Positions 29,633-38,955 are shown, numbered from the stretch's first letter. The stretch is 49,108 nt of DNA from Blastococcus sp. (GCA_025465355.1 JAODNN010000074.1:1-49108); one strand, 5' to 3'. The notes: generated by a model from the letters alone, not told the origin. Translations and numbers: made by a program.

Positions 29633-29655
29633 CTGTCGGTGCCTCGTCCTAGCGT
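29633..29655 (+). promoter_or_regulatory. RecA-NDp (PafBC-type) promoter B of recA
   Basis: CTGTCGGTG, then 8 nt, then TAGCGT matches TTGTCRGTG-N8-TANNNT at every defined position except the first. It gives recA a second, LexA-independent damage promoter, as in mycobacteria. The predicted leader is about 30 nt. Confidence 0.85.
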
Positions 29656-29693
29656 CGGTCCCGACCCGCTTCCGCGAACCGAAGGTGAGCACC

Positions 29694-30728
29694 ATGGCAA
29701 CGCTCGACCGCGACAAGGCCCTCGACATGGCCCTCGCCCAGATCGACAAGCAGTTCGGCAAGGGCTCGGTCATGCGCCTGGGCGACAGCCCCGAGGTGGC
29801 CATGAAGGTCATCCCGACCGGCTCGATCGCCTTGGACATCGCGCTCGGCATCGGCGGCCTGCCGCGCGGCCGGGTGATCGAGGTCTACGGCCCGGAATCC
29901 TCCGGTAAGACGACGGTCGCCCTGCACGCCGTCGCCAACGCCCAGGCCGCCGGCGGCATCGCGGCCTTCATCGACGCAGAGCACGCGCTCGATCCGGAGT
30001 ACGCCCGCGCCATCGGCGTCGACACCGACGCCCTGCTGGTGAGCCAGCCCGACACCGGTGAGCAGGCGCTCGAGATCGCCGACATGCTGATCCGTTCCGG
30101 TGCGCTCGACATCATCGTCATCGACTCGGTGGCCGCGCTCGTGCCCCGTGCCGAGATCGAGGGCGAGATGGGTGACAGTCACGTCGGTCTGCAGGCCCGC
30201 CTCATGAGCCAGGCGCTGCGCAAGATCACCGGCGCCCTGAGCAACTCCGGCACGACGATGATCTTCATCAACCAGCTGCGCGAGAAGGTGGGTGTGGTCT
30301 ACGGCTCGCCCGAGGTCACCACCGGTGGTCGTGCGCTGAAGTTCTACTCGTCGGTCCGACTCGACGTCCGCCGCATCGAGACCCTCAAGCAGGGCACCGA
30401 CGCCGTCGGCAGCCGCACGCGCGTCAAGGTCGTCAAGAACAAGGTCGCGGCACCGTTCAAGCAGGCCGAGCTCGACATCCTCTGGGGCCAGGGCTTCAGC
30501 CGCGAGGGCGGCCTGATCGACGTCGGGGTCGAGCAGGGCATGGTGAAGAAGTCCGGTGCTTGGTACACCTACGAGGGCGACCAGCTCGGCCAGGGCAAGG
30601 AGAACGCCCGCAACTTCCTGAAGGACAACCCCGACCTCGCCGACGAGATCGAGAAGAAGATCAAGGAGAAGCTCGGCATCGGTGCCACGCTCGACGCGCC
30701 GGCGCCGGCTGATCCCGTCGACTTCTGA
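29694..30728 (+). CDS. recA: Recombinase A
   Basis: RecA forms the filament on single-stranded DNA that drives strand exchange and triggers LexA self-cleavage. It has 344 residues, full length and without an intein. Walker A is GPESSGKT, the Walker B strand is [14 protein letters not shown], and the DNA-binding loop L1 region is [17 protein letters not shown]2 follows [21 protein letters not shown]. The ATG is chosen after a Shine-Dalgarno-like GAAGGTGA; an in-frame upstream reading would cover the promoters. It is regulated by both a LexA box and a PafBC-type promoter. recX follows 8 nt after the stop. Confidence 0.98.
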   Translation: MATLDRDKALDMALAQIDKQFGKGSVMRLGDSPEVAMKVIPTGSIALDIALGIGGLPRGRVIEVYGPESSGKTTVALHAVANAQAAGGIAAFIDAEHALDPEYARAIGVDTDALLVSQPDTGEQALEIADMLIRSGALDIIVIDSVAALVPRAEIEGEMGDSHVGLQARLMSQALRKITGALSNSGTTMIFINQLREKVGVVYGSPEVTTGGRALKFYSSVRLDVRRIETLKQGTDAVGSRTRVKVVKNKVAAPFKQAELDILWGQGFSREGGLIDVGVEQGMVKKSGAWYTYEGDQLGQGKENARNFLKDNPDLADEIEKKIKEKLGIGATLDAPAPADPVDF

Positions 30729-30736
30729 GTCCCCTG

Positions 30737-31402
30737 ATGAGCGGCTGGCCGGAATCCTCCGACGCCTCGACGCGCCGTCCCCCCGCCCGACGGGGAGGAC
30801 GGCAATTCGGGGGACGGTCATCGAGTTCGGCCGACACGACGCCCGAGCAGGCTTCCGGGTCACCCGAGGACGACATGGGTGACCCGGAGGCCGTGGCTCG
30901 CTCCCTGTGCCTCCGTGCCCTGACCGGCGCGCCCAAGACCCGCCAGCAGCTCGCCGATCTCCTCACCAGACGGGGAGTGCCCGAGCCGGCCGCCGTCGCG
31001 GTACTGGACCGGTTCGGCGAGGTCGGACTGATCGACGACGCCGCGTTCGCCCGCGCCTGGGTCAGCTCTCGGCAGGCGGGGCGCGGGCTGGCCCGCCGGG
31101 CGCTGAAGGCCGAACTCCGCGCCAAGGGAGTCGACCCGGAGGTGGCCGCCGAGGCCGTGGAGGTGGTCGACGACGACGACGAGCGAGCCACGGCACGGCT
31201 GCTCGTGGAGCGGCGGCTGCGCGGAATGAGCCGACTCGATCGGACGACGGCCACCCGGCGGCTCATCGGGATGCTGGCTCGCAAGGGCTACGGCGGTGGG
31301 CTCGCCGCCGGTGTGGTCCGTGAGGCTCTGGACCGGGCGGGGCATACCGGGCCCGGTGCCGACGGGTTGGAGGAGCTCGAGGACGACGGTCCGCTGCCCT
31401 GA
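30737..31402 (+). CDS. recX: Regulatory protein RecX
   Basis: This 221-residue modulator binds and caps RecA filaments. The three-helix RecX repeats are visible (CLRALTGAPKTRQQLADLLTRRGVPE, GLIDDAAFARAWVSSRQAGRGLARRALKAELRAKGVD, and RRLIGMLARKGYGGGLAAGVVREAL). Before them is a Ser/Arg/Gly-rich, probably disordered N-terminus of about 48 residues. An internal ATG at 30875 (MGDPEAVAR) is a possible shorter start. Cotranscribed with recA. It is convergent with ctaD, with a weak GGCGCG/CGCGCC hairpin between (31431-31451). Confidence 0.93.
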   Translation: MSGWPESSDASTRRPPARRGGRQFGGRSSSSADTTPEQASGSPEDDMGDPEAVARSLCLRALTGAPKTRQQLADLLTRRGVPEPAAVAVLDRFGEVGLIDDAAFARAWVSSRQAGRGLARRALKAELRAKGVDPEVAAEAVEVVDDDDERATARLLVERRLRGMSRLDRTTATRRLIGMLARKGYGGGLAAGVVREALDRAGHTGPGADGLEELEDDGPLP

Positions 31403-31453
31403 CGGCCGCCGGACCGCAGTTGCGTCTCAGGGCGCGCCGGGTGGTCGCGCCGG

Positions 31454-33208
31454 TCAGGTCGGGTCGGGGTCGTTCGGGCCTTGCCGCCTGCCGGTGCCGC
31501 CCACCAGTTCCTCGGTGTAGGGCTCGTGCCGCCTTCCGGCGTGGGCCTCGGCGTGCAGCCGCTCGACGAGCTGCGGGTAGTGCGCCTCGAACGCCGGCCG
31601 CTCGGAACGGATCGGTGGGATCTCGATGAAGTTGTGCCGCGGCGGTGGCGACGACGTCGCCCACTCGAGGGAGTTGCCCGCGCCCCACGGGTCGTCGCGC
31701 AGCGCGAGGGGCCCGTACCTCCACGACTTCAGCACGTTGTAGAGGAACGGGATGATCGAGGCGCCGAGGACGAACGAGCCGATCGTCGAGATCACGTGCA
31801 TCGTGGTGAACCCGTCGGTGGACGCGTAGTCCGAGTAGCGGCGCGGCATTCCCTGTGCCCCCAGCCAGTGCTGGATCAGGAAGGTGGCGTGGAAGCCGAT
31901 GAAGGTCAACCAGAAGTGCAGCTTCCCCAGCCTGTCGTCCATCATCCGGCCGCACATCTTCGGGAACCAGAAGTAGATGCCCGCGTAGGCCGCGAACACG
32001 ACGGTGCCGAACAGCACGTAGTGGAAGTGCGCCACCACGAAGTACGAGTCGGTGACGTGCCAGTCCAGTGGGGGGCTGGCCAGCAGGACGCCGGTCAGAC
32101 CGCCGAGGAGGAAGGTGATCATGAATCCGATGGAGAACAGCATCGGCGACTCGAAGGTCAGCTGCCCTCTCCACATCGTGCCGATCCAGTTGAAGAACTT
32201 CAGACCGGTCGGGACGGCGATCAGGTAGGTCAGGAACGCTAAGAACGGCAGCAGCACCGCACCGGTGGCGAACATGTGGTGTGCCCAGACCGCCAGCGAG
32301 AGGAAGCCGATGGCCATCGTCGCGCCGATCATGCCCTTGTAGCCGAACAAGGGCTTGCGGCTGAAGACCGGGATGACTTCGGTGATGATGCCGAAGAAGG
32401 GCAGCGCGACGATGTAGACCTCCGGGTGCCCGAAGAACCAGAACAGGTGCTGCCACAGCATCGGGCCGCCGTCCTGCCTGGAATACACCGCAGCGCCGAG
32501 GTTGCGGTCGGCCAGCAGAGCCATGAGCGCCGCGGTGAGGATGGGGAACGCCGCCAGGATCAGGATGCTGGTGACCAGGGAGTTCCAGGTGAAGATCGGC
32601 ATCCGGAACATGGTCATGCCCGGTGCGCGCAGACAGACGATCGTGGTGATGAAGTTGACCCCGCCGAGGATGGTGCCCAGGCCGCTCACCGCGAGGCCCG
32701 CGGCCCAGAGGTTGCCGCCGACTCCCGGCGTCTGTACCCCTGTGGACAGCGGCACGTAGGCGGTCCAGCCGAAATCGGCGGCTCCGTCAGGGGTGAAGAA
32801 GCCGGAGACCACGATGGTGCTGCCGAAGGTGAACAACCAGAAGGAGAGCGCGTTCAGCCGGGGGAACGCGACATCGGGGGAGCCGATCTGCAACGGCATG
32901 ATGAGATTCCCGAACGCGAAGAACAGCGGCGTCGCGAACATCAGCAGCATCAGAGTGCCGTGCATGGTGAACAGCTGGTTGTACTGCTCCGGGGAGAGGA
33001 ACTGCATTCCCGGCTGACCGAGCTCGGCCCGCATCAGCATGGCCATCAGGCCGGCGAGGATGAAGAATACGAACGACACGGTGAGGTACATCAGACCGAT
33101 CACCTTGTGATCGGTGGTCCGCAGCAGGCTCAGCAGCCGCGAGCCCTTGCGGGCCTCCACGACCGGGCTCGGCCGGCTGATGATCGGCCGCGGGGCGATC
33201 GCGGTCAT
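31454..33208 (-). CDS. ctaD: Cytochrome c oxidase subunit I (aa3-type)
   Basis: This is the 584-residue catalytic subunit of the respiratory heme-copper oxidase, with about 12 transmembrane helices. The first is preceded by [11 protein letters not shown] and the [13 protein letters not shown] heme-a ligand helix follows. The CuB-ligand and cross-linked Tyr motif HPEVY is in [16 protein letters not shown], with the CuB histidine pair in WAHHMFATG and the heme histidines in [11 protein letters not shown]. No other oxidase subunits lie nearby, as is common for actinobacterial ctaD. A GGAGG ribosome binding site precedes the ATG. The start overlaps (ATGA) the stop of a possible 22-codon leader ORF. 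Confidence 0.97.
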   Translation of the reverse strand: MTAIAPRPIISRPSPVVEARKGSRLLSLLRTTDHKVIGLMYLTVSFVFFILAGLMAMLMRAELGQPGMQFLSPEQYNQLFTMHGTLMLLMFATPLFFAFGNLIMPLQIGSPDVAFPRLNALSFWLFTFGSTIVVSGFFTPDGAADFGWTAYVPLSTGVQTPGVGGNLWAAGLAVSGLGTILGGVNFITTIVCLRAPGMTMFRMPIFTWNSLVTSILILAAFPILTAALMALLADRNLGAAVYSRQDGGPMLWQHLFWFFGHPEVYIVALPFFGIITEVIPVFSRKPLFGYKGMIGATMAIGFLSLAVWAHHMFATGAVLLPFLAFLTYLIAVPTGLKFFNWIGTMWRGQLTFESPMLFSIGFMITFLLGGLTGVLLASPPLDWHVTDSYFVVAHFHYVLFGTVVFAAYAGIYFWFPKMCGRMMDDRLGKLHFWLTFIGFHATFLIQHWLGAQGMPRRYSDYASTDGFTTMHVISTIGSFVLGASIIPFLYNVLKSWRYGPLALRDDPWGAGNSLEWATSSPPPRHNFIEIPPIRSERPAFEAHYPQLVERLHAEAHAGRRHEPYTEELVGGTGRRQGPNDPDPT

Positions 33209-33273
33209 GCCGCCGCCTCCGCCCGCCGCGATCCGGCGATCACTCGCCGGAGCTCCTCGACGCTGTGGGACAT
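33205..33273 (-). CDS. Possible 22-codon leader ORF coupled to ctaD
   Basis: This short reading frame starts with ATG 33273 and encodes [17 protein letters not shown] plus a short Glu/Ala-rich end. Its TGA overlaps the ctaD ATG in ATGA, which suggests translational coupling. The peptide looks like a charged amphipathic helix. The evidence is only the overlap and composition; no ribosome binding site or -10 is clear before it. Confidence 0.3.
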   Translation of the reverse strand: MSHSVEELRRVIAGSRRAEAAA

Positions 33274-33418
33274 GAGCGGCCCCCGAGTCCTCTCGCGGGC
33301 ACCCGGAGGTGCGCGGTCAGCTCGTCGCTCTCTCGTGAGCGGCAAGGCCATCGTCGCGCATCCGGCGGCCGAGGGAAACCCGAACAGCGGTGGAGAAGGG
33401 CCGGGTCGCCGGGGAAGA

Positions 33419-33838
33419 TCAGCTCGCGGCGAGCCAGGCGCTGACGTCGACCGCGATGCCGTCCGGGGCGTCCTGGTCGGCCACCAGCCAGGACGCCTCC
33501 CGCAGCTGACCGGCACCCAGCCAGCGCTGGATCTGGCGGTCGAAGCCGAGCCGAGCCTGCCGGCCCGGGGTGCCGACCGCGCCGAGGAACGTCAGGTCGC
33601 TCTCCGCTCCGTCGGCGTAGCGCAGGACGACCCGGCATCGTGACCGCCGGTGGCGGGCGGGGGGCACGGCCTCGCGGACCACCGCGCTCTCCGCCCCTGC
33701 TGCCGCGGCGAAGTCGGCCGCCGCCGAGCGCAGCCGCGCGACGAACGCCTGAGCGGCGTCCGGCTCGGCCTCGAGCTCAGCCCCGTTGCGCGGAACGGGG
33801 GGCAGGCTGCGCCGCCCAGCGGCGTGCATGGTCTCCAT
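33419..33838 (-). CDS. Hypothetical protein, actinobacterial
   Basis: I do not recognise this 139-residue protein. It begins METMHAAGRRSLPP, has an Ala-rich helix (FVARLRSAAADFAAAAG), and ends in a beta-rich part (CRVVLRYADGAESDLTFLGAV, then GFDRQIQRWLGAGQLREASWLVADQDAPDGIAVDVSAWL). No signal, membrane span or metal motif is visible. ATG 33838 or ATG 33829 could be the start; GACACT lies 9 nt before the first. It is upstream of ctaD on the same strand but separated by about 145 bp. Confidence 0.7.
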   Translation of the reverse strand: METMHAAGRRSLPPVPRNGAELEAEPDAAQAFVARLRSAAADFAAAAGAESAVVREAVPPARHRRSRCRVVLRYADGAESDLTFLGAVGTPGRQARLGFDRQIQRWLGAGQLREASWLVADQDAPDGIAVDVSAWLAAS

Positions 33839-33870
33839 GATGTCCGCAGTGTCGCGGGGGAGGAGACCGG

Positions 33871-34059
33871 TCACGCCCACGGCGCGCCGTCGGTGAAGGG
33901 TGGGTCGGTTGTGGCGACGGACCAGTCGGTCACGGTCACGTCGGCGCCCGCTCCACCGCGAACAGGTCGCCGGGGGCGGAGTACCCCGCAGGCCGGCGGC
34001 CGGTCTTCGCGGTCCTCGTCGCCACGGGGCACGATCACGATGGTCGTTGCCAACGTCAA
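33871..34059 (-). CDS. Possible small ORF upstream of miaB, unconfirmed
   Basis: This TTG-initiated frame of 62 codons (MTLATTIVIVPRGDEDRED...) runs opposite miaB. A short hydrophobic strand is followed by Arg/Pro/Gly-rich sequence and then DVTVTDWSVATTDPPF. ATAAGGAT just upstream could be a -10 or a ribosome binding site. Nothing else supports it, and it may be a chance frame in the ~260-bp gap before miaB. Confidence 0.25.
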   Translation of the reverse strand: MTLATTIVIVPRGDEDREDRPPACGVLRPRRPVRGGAGADVTVTDWSVATTDPPFTDGAPWA

Positions 34060-34082
34060 TCCTTATGTCCTCGAGCGGGCCG

Positions 34083-34088
34083 TAGGCT
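34083..34088 (+). promoter_or_regulatory. -10 element of miaB
   Basis: TAGGCT ends 9 nt before ATG 34098; the leader would be at most a few nucleotides. Confidence 0.5.
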
Positions 34089-34097
34089 CTGGCCGTT

Positions 34098-35549
34098 ATG
34101 GGAACCGAGGTACAGGGCCCTGCGCGCACCTACCGCGTGCGCACGTACGGGTGCCAGATGAACGTGCACGACTCCGAGCGCCTGTCCGGCCTGCTCGAGG
34201 CGGCCGGCTACGCGGCGGCGCCGGAGGGCAGCGACGCCGACGTGGTCGTCCTCAACACCTGCGCCGTGCGCGAGAACGCCGACAACCGGCTCTACGGCAA
34301 CCTCGGTCATCTGCGGCCGGTCAAGGACGCACACCCGGGGATGCAGATCGCCGTCGGCGGCTGCCTGGCGCAGAAGGACCGCGGCGAGATCGTGCGGCGT
34401 GCTCCTTGGGTGGATGTCGTCTTCGGCACCCACAACGTGGGTTCGCTGCCGGCGCTGCTCGAGCGCGCGCGGCACAACGCCGAGGCCCAGGTGGAGATCG
34501 TCGAGTCGCTCGAGGTCTTCCCGTCGACCCTCCCCGCCAAGCGCGACTCGGCCTACTCCGGCTGGGTCTCGATCAGCGTCGGCTGCAACAACACGTGCAC
34601 GTTCTGCATCGTCCCGTCGCTACGTGGCACCGAGAAGGACCGCCGGCCGGGGGAGATCCTCGCCGAGGTGCAGGCGCTGGCCGACCAGGGCGTGCTGGAG
34701 GTGACCCTGCTCGGCCAGAACGTCAACGCGTACGGCGTCGAGTTCGGCGACCGGGGCGCGTTTGCCGACCTGCTCCGCACGGCCGGGCGGATCGAGGGGC
34801 TGGAGCGGATCCGCTTCACCAGCCCGCACCCGCGGGAGTTCACCGACGACGTGATCGCCGCGATGGCCGAGACCCCGGCGGTCTGCCACCAGCTGCACAT
34901 GCCCCTGCAGTCGGGCTCGGACGACGTCCTGAAGCGGATGCGCCGCGCGTACCGGCGGGACCGCTACCTCGGCATCCTCGACCGGGTACGCGCGGCCATG
35001 CCGGACGCGGCGATCACCACCGACATCATCGTCGGCTTCCCCGGGGAGACCGAGGAGGACTTCGAGCAGACCCTCGAGGTCGTTCGCGAGGCGCGCTTCT
35101 CCAGCGCGTTCACCTTCCAGTATTCGAAGCGACCCGGAACGGCCGCCGCGGAGATGGATGGCCAGGTGCCCAAGGCCGTCGTCCAGGAGCGCTACCTGCG
35201 GCTGACCGCGCTGCAGGACGAGATCAGCTGGGCGGAGAACCGTGCGCTGGTCGGCCGCACGGTCGAGCTGCTGGTCGCCGCGGGCGAGGGCAGTAAGGAC
35301 GCGGCCACCGGACGGCTCTCCGGCCGGGCCCGCGACGGCCGGCTCGTGCACTTCACCGCGGCGAACGGCGTCCGGCCCGGCGACATCGTCGAGACGGTCG
35401 TGACCCAGGCGGCCCCGCACTTCCTCGTGGCCGACGGGGTACTGCTCTCCCACCGGCGCACCCGGGCCGGCGACGCGAGCGAAGCCGGCACCCGGCCGAC
35501 GACGCCGGGCATCCTGCTCGGGATGCCCCGGATCGGCGCCCCCGCCTGA
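34098..35549 (+). CDS. miaB: tRNA-2-methylthio-N6-dimethylallyladenosine synthase MiaB
   Basis: This 483-residue radical-SAM methylthiotransferase adds the 2-methylthio group to N6-isopentenyl-A37 of tRNAs reading U-starting codons. The N-terminal UPF0004 domain is [19 protein letters not shown] with [13 protein letters not shown] and GGCLAQKD. The radical-SAM cluster ligands are C163-x3-C167-x2-C170 (CNNTCTFC). A TRAM domain near the C-terminus begins about [13 protein letters not shown]. MiaA, which makes its substrate, is encoded 2.5 kb downstream. A structured repeat begins 4 nt after the stop. Confidence 0.96.
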   Translation: MGTEVQGPARTYRVRTYGCQMNVHDSERLSGLLEAAGYAAAPEGSDADVVVLNTCAVRENADNRLYGNLGHLRPVKDAHPGMQIAVGGCLAQKDRGEIVRRAPWVDVVFGTHNVGSLPALLERARHNAEAQVEIVESLEVFPSTLPAKRDSAYSGWVSISVGCNNTCTFCIVPSLRGTEKDRRPGEILAEVQALADQGVLEVTLLGQNVNAYGVEFGDRGAFADLLRTAGRIEGLERIRFTSPHPREFTDDVIAAMAETPAVCHQLHMPLQSGSDDVLKRMRRAYRRDRYLGILDRVRAAMPDAAITTDIIVGFPGETEEDFEQTLEVVREARFSSAFTFQYSKRPGTAAAEMDGQVPKAVVQERYLRLTALQDEISWAENRALVGRTVELLVAAGEGSKDAATGRLSGRARDGRLVHFTAANGVRPGDIVETVVTQAAPHFLVADGVLLSHRRTRAGDASEAGTRPTTPGILLGMPRIGAPA

Positions 35550-35553
35550 CCAA

Positions 35554-35607
35554 GGACCCCGTCCTCCCCACCCTTTGCACGCTCAGGGCGGGGCCCTGGA
35601 CGGGGCC
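35554..35607 (+). repeat. Structured intergenic repeat, copy 2 (likely bidirectional terminator)
   Basis: This has the same 54-bp architecture as 15046-15099. It begins 4 nt after the miaB stop, and its far end abuts the stop codon of the convergent DUF349 gene. The outer stem CCCCGTCC/GGACGGGG differs from copy 1 by paired, compensating changes. The loop again contains GCACGCTC. Confidence 0.75.
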
Positions 35608-37260
35608 TTAGCGGCGGGAGGCGGACTTCTCGGCCTCGGCCAGCCACTCGCGGCGGGTGGCGAGGTTGGCCTGCGCCTCCTCGATCCGCCGCCTGTCGCC
35701 GGCGGCCTCCGCCTTGGCCAGCTGCTCCTCGGCCTTCGTGACGGCGGCCCGCATGGACGTCACCATCGGGTTCTCCGGAGCGGTGCGGGCGCGGGAGGAG
35801 TCGGTGGCGCCGCGGACCTTCTGCTCCACCGCCTGCATCCGGTCCTCCAGAGCACGCATGGCCCCACGTGGGACGTGGCCGATCGCGTCGTAGCGCTCCT
35901 GGATCTTGCGCAGCGCGCTCTGGGCCCCGCGCAGATCGCTGGACGGATCGATCTTCTCCGCCTCGGCGAGGAGCTCCTCCTTCAGCTTCTGGTTGGCCTG
36001 TTCCTCGCCGGTGCGCTGCTTGTCCGACTCGGTGCGGGCGGCGAAGAAGACGTCCTGGGCGGCCCGGAACTGCTTCCAGAGATCGTCGTCGCCGTCGCGG
36101 CCGGTCCGGGGCACGGCCTTCCAGCGGTCCATCAGGGTGCGCATGGCCGCGCTGGTCGGGCCCCACTCCGTGGACGCCGACAGCCGCTGGGCCTCCGCGA
36201 TGAGCTCCTGCTTCGCGGCACGGGCCTCGCCGCGCTGAGCGTCCAGCGAGGCGAAGTGCGCGCCCCGGCGGCGACCGAACGCATCCCGGGCCGCGGCGAA
36301 GCGGGTCCAGAGCGCCTCGTCCTTCTTGCGGTCGATCCCGCGGATCGTCTTCCACTCCTCGACGATGGCCTTCAGCCGGTCACCCGCGGCCTTCCAGGAC
36401 GTCGACTCGGCGGCGATCTGTTCCGCCTCGGCGGCCAGCGCCTCCTTGCGGGCGACCTGCGCGGCCCGAGCGGCTGCCTTCTCGGCGCGCGACTCGGCCG
36501 CGGCCGAATCAGCGGTGCCCACCATCGCCTGGGCCCGGGCGGCCAGCCCCTCGAGGTCGCCGACGGCCGCAGCGGTGGGAATCGACTCCGCCAGCGCCTG
36601 TGCCTTGCTCTTGAGCTCGGCGGGATTGCCGGTGTGCGCCTTCAGCCGAGCCTCGAGCAACGACACCTCGGTGGCGAGGTCGTCGAAACGGCGTCCGTAG
36701 TGAGCCAATCCGGCTGCCGGCTCTCCGGCCTGCCACGAACCGACTGCCCGCTCGCCGTCCGCGGTCCGGACGTAGACGGTCCCGTCTTCGTCGACGCGAC
36801 CCCACTCGCTGGGGTCGCTGGGCGGGGGCGGCGGCACCTCGGCCGGCGCCGGCACCACGGGGTGGTGCACCGATGCCGCGGAGTGGACGGCTGCGGGGGA
36901 GGGGACCGGACCGGGCGTCGGCACCGGCGTCCCAGTCGCAGCCGGTGTCGGTTCGGGGCTGGTCACCTCGGTCGCCGGCGTCTCCGTGGTCGGGTCGGGC
37001 AGGGCGGCGTCCGCGGGGGACGGCGCCTCGGGGGTCCCGGCGTCCGGTGTGACGGCGTCCGGTGTGGCAGCCTCGGGGGCGGCCTCAGATGTGGCGACCT
37101 CGTCCGGTCCCTCCGCCGGCTCGGTGCTCGGCGCGAGGGGATCCTGCGCAGGGACCTCTGGTTCCTGGTTCACCGCCTCCGGGGGAGTCGTCTCGGAATG
37201 CTCCGCAATCGGCGGAGTGACCTGCTGCGCCCCGTTCCCGGGGTTCTCCGTGCTCGACAC
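35608..37260 (-). CDS. DUF349-repeat protein with long Pro/Ala/Glu-rich N-terminus
   Basis: This 550-residue protein has unknown function. Residues ~1-150 are low complexity (Pro, Ala, Glu, Thr) and probably disordered. Then comes a WGRVDEDGTVYVRTADGERAVGSWQAGEP beta segment. The rest is helical with about three DUF349 units: KAIVEEWKTIRGIDRKKDEALWTRF, RTLMDRWKAVPRTGRDGDDDLWKQF and RKIQERYDAIGHVPRGAMRALE. The equivalent gene in M. tuberculosis (Rv2731) is also oriented against its neighbours. GTG 37260 is supported by GACACT 7 nt upstream. Coiled-coil content suggests a scaffold role; this is inference. Confidence 0.87.
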   Translation of the reverse strand: MSSTENPGNGAQQVTPPIAEHSETTPPEAVNQEPEVPAQDPLAPSTEPAEGPDEVATSEAAPEAATPDAVTPDAGTPEAPSPADAALPDPTTETPATEVTSPEPTPAATGTPVPTPGPVPSPAAVHSAASVHHPVVPAPAEVPPPPPSDPSEWGRVDEDGTVYVRTADGERAVGSWQAGEPAAGLAHYGRRFDDLATEVSLLEARLKAHTGNPAELKSKAQALAESIPTAAAVGDLEGLAARAQAMVGTADSAAAESRAEKAAARAAQVARKEALAAEAEQIAAESTSWKAAGDRLKAIVEEWKTIRGIDRKKDEALWTRFAAARDAFGRRRGAHFASLDAQRGEARAAKQELIAEAQRLSASTEWGPTSAAMRTLMDRWKAVPRTGRDGDDDLWKQFRAAQDVFFAARTESDKQRTGEEQANQKLKEELLAEAEKIDPSSDLRGAQSALRKIQERYDAIGHVPRGAMRALEDRMQAVEQKVRGATDSSRARTAPENPMVTSMRAAVTKAEEQLAKAEAAGDRRRIEEAQANLATRREWLAEAEKSASRR

Positions 37261-37267
37261 GCTCGGC

Positions 37268-37294
37268 AGTGTCCCACGTCGCATCCGGGAGACT
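37268..37294. promoter_or_regulatory. Back-to-back -10 elements of DUF349 gene and dioxygenase-like gene
   Basis: Minus-strand GACACT (37268-37273) lies 7 nt before GTG 37260 and plus-strand GAGACT (37289-37294) lies 6 nt before GTG 37301. Only 15 bp separate the hexamers, so the -35 region of each promoter overlaps the other's start region. Confidence 0.45.
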
Positions 37295-37300
37295 GCTCGC

Positions 37301-38026
37301 GTGACTGCCCTTCCCGCCGGACCACCGCGTCCGACCGCCTCAGCGGTCGCGTCCGTGGCCTTCTGTCCCTGCCCGCCGGTGCTGCATCCCGCGGTCGAGG
37401 GCCGGGCGGCTGCCGACACAGACGTACTCCGCCGGGCCTGTGCGCGGGCGGTATCGGCGATGCTCGCCACCGGCCCGGAGGTCGTCGTCGTCGTAGGCGG
37501 TGGCGCCGATCCGGGTGCCTGCTTCGGCCCGGGTGACGGTGGTGATCTGCACGGTTTCGGTGTCCACGTCGAGATAGGGTTCGCCGGCCCCGTCCGGGCG
37601 GGGAGCGCCCGGCTGCCCCTCGCGCACACGGTCGGGGCCTGGCTCCTGGACCAGGCCGGCTACTCGGGGACGCGGATCGGCGTGGCCCCCGGCTCCCTCG
37701 CGACCGTGAGCGCAGAGTTCCCGGGCCGCGTGGGGATCCTGGCGATGGGCGACGGGTCGGCACGGCGCACGCCCAAAGCACCGGGCTACCTGGACGCCGC
37801 CGCCGAGCCGTTCGACCGGCTTGTCGCGACCGCGCTGGCATCCGGGGACGCCGACACCCTCGCCGCACTCGACCCGGCCGAGGGCGACCGGTTGCTGGCC
37901 GCCGGAACGCGGACCTGGAAGGCCGTGGGCACCGTGGTGGGCGGGCGGCGGATCACCGCGCGGCAGCACTACGACGACGCACCGTTCGGCGTGGGCTACC
38001 TCGTCACCGACTGGCAACTGGCGTGA
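37301..38026 (+). CDS. Class III extradiol dioxygenase-like protein
   Basis: This 241-residue protein resembles the LigB-type (class III extradiol dioxygenase subunit B-like) fold by its opening SVAFCPCPPVLHPAVEG, the strand GPEVVVVVGGGAD, LPLAHTVGAWLLDQAGY and RVGILAMGDGSARRT. The histidines that would bind iron in active dioxygenases are not clearly all present, so catalysis is doubtful. It is the orthologue position of Rv2728c, directly before miaA. The GTG start is set by GAGACT 6 nt upstream, and the stop overlaps miaA (GTGA). Conserved linkage suggests a link with tRNA modification or cell-wall precursor supply, unproven. Confidence 0.72.
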   Translation: MTALPAGPPRPTASAVASVAFCPCPPVLHPAVEGRAAADTDVLRRACARAVSAMLATGPEVVVVVGGGADPGACFGPGDGGDLHGFGVHVEIGFAGPVRAGSARLPLAHTVGAWLLDQAGYSGTRIGVAPGSLATVSAEFPGRVGILAMGDGSARRTPKAPGYLDAAAEPFDRLVATALASGDADTLAALDPAEGDRLLAAGTRTWKAVGTVVGGRRITARQHYDDAPFGVGYLVTDWQLA

Positions 38027-38955
38027 CGGACGAGCGGAGCGCGCCGCCGGTGCTCGCCGTCGTCGGCCCGACCGCAACGGGCAAGACGGCGCTCGCGGTC
38101 GCACTCGCGCAGCGGCTGGGCGGTGAAGTGATCAACGCCGACTCGATGCAGCTCTACCGCGGCATGGACATCGGTACCGCCAAGCCCGACCTCGCCGAGC
38201 GCGGCGGTGTGCCTCACCACCTGCTCGATCTGTGGCAGGTGCGCGAACCGGCGTCGGTAGCGGAGTACCGACAGCAGGCCCGCGGCGAGATCGACCGCCT
38301 GCGGGCTGCGGGCACCGTGCCGGTGCTGGTTGGCGGGTCGGGGCTCTACGTGCGCGCCGTCCTCGACGAACTCGAGTTCCCCGGGACCGATCCGGCGGTG
38401 CGGACCCGGCTCGAGGACGAACTTGCCGAGGTCGGTGCGGCGGAGCTGCACGCCCGGCTGGCCGATCTCGATCCGGCCGCGGCCGCGGCGGTGCTCCCCA
38501 CCAACGGACGGCGGATCGTCCGTGCCCTGGAGGTGATCGAGCTGACCGGCGGCCCCTTCCGCGCGCGGCTCCCCGCGCCGCAGCCGCACTATCCGGCCCA
38601 CGTCGTCGGGCTCGACCGCGAGCCCGCCGAGCTCGACGAGCGGATCGCCGTCCGGGTGAACCGGATGTGGGCGGCCGGCTTCGTGGCCGAGGTCGAGGCG
38701 CTGGCCGCCGACGGGCTCCGCGACGGGCCGACTGCCTCCCGCGCGCTGGGCTACGCGCAGGTGCTCGCCCAGTTCGACGGCAACCTCACGCCGGAGGAGG
38801 CGCGCGAGCGGACCGTCAGCACCACCCGCCGGTTCGTGCGCCGGCAGCGCTCCTGGTTCCGCCGGGACCCGGCCGTCAGCTGGTTCGACGCAGCACGCCC
38901 CGACCTCGTGGACGCCGTGGGCGCGAAGATCGCCGCCCGTACGATCGAGTCGTGA
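38023..38955 (+). CDS. miaA: tRNA dimethylallyltransferase MiaA
   Basis: This 310-residue enzyme transfers a dimethylallyl group to A37 of tRNA, giving the substrate of MiaB. The P-loop GPTATGKT is at residues 15-22. The DSMQLYRGMDIGTAKP block, the WQVREPASVAEYRQQA block, and LVGGSGLYVRAVLD are typical, as is the C-terminal FVRRQRSWFRRD. The GTG at 38023 overlaps the stop of the preceding gene, and the gene's own stop overlaps dapF, giving a coupled three-gene operon. Confidence 0.96.
   Translation: MTDERSAPPVLAVVGPTATGKTALAVALAQRLGGEVINADSMQLYRGMDIGTAKPDLAERGGVPHHLLDLWQVREPASVAEYRQQARGEIDRLRAAGTVPVLVGGSGLYVRAVLDELEFPGTDPAVRTRLEDELAEVGAAELHARLADLDPAAAAAVLPTNGRRIVRALEVIELTGGPFRARLPAPQPHYPAHVVGLDREPAELDERIAVRVNRMWAAGFVAEVEALAADGLRDGPTASRALGYAQVLAQFDGNLTPEEARERTVSTTRRFVRRQRSWFRRDPAVSWFDAARPDLVDAVGAKIAARTIES

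Noticed and set aside
29694-30728. Intein in recA
   Set aside because: The M. tuberculosis gene has one, but this RecA is 344 residues and collinear with intein-free RecA. The visible part of NrdJ is also uninterrupted.
37521-37629. Longer DUF349 protein start (about 120 residues further upstream)
   Set aside because: The extension runs antisense through the dioxygenase-like gene and has no family similarity. GTG 37260 has a -10 element at the standard distance.
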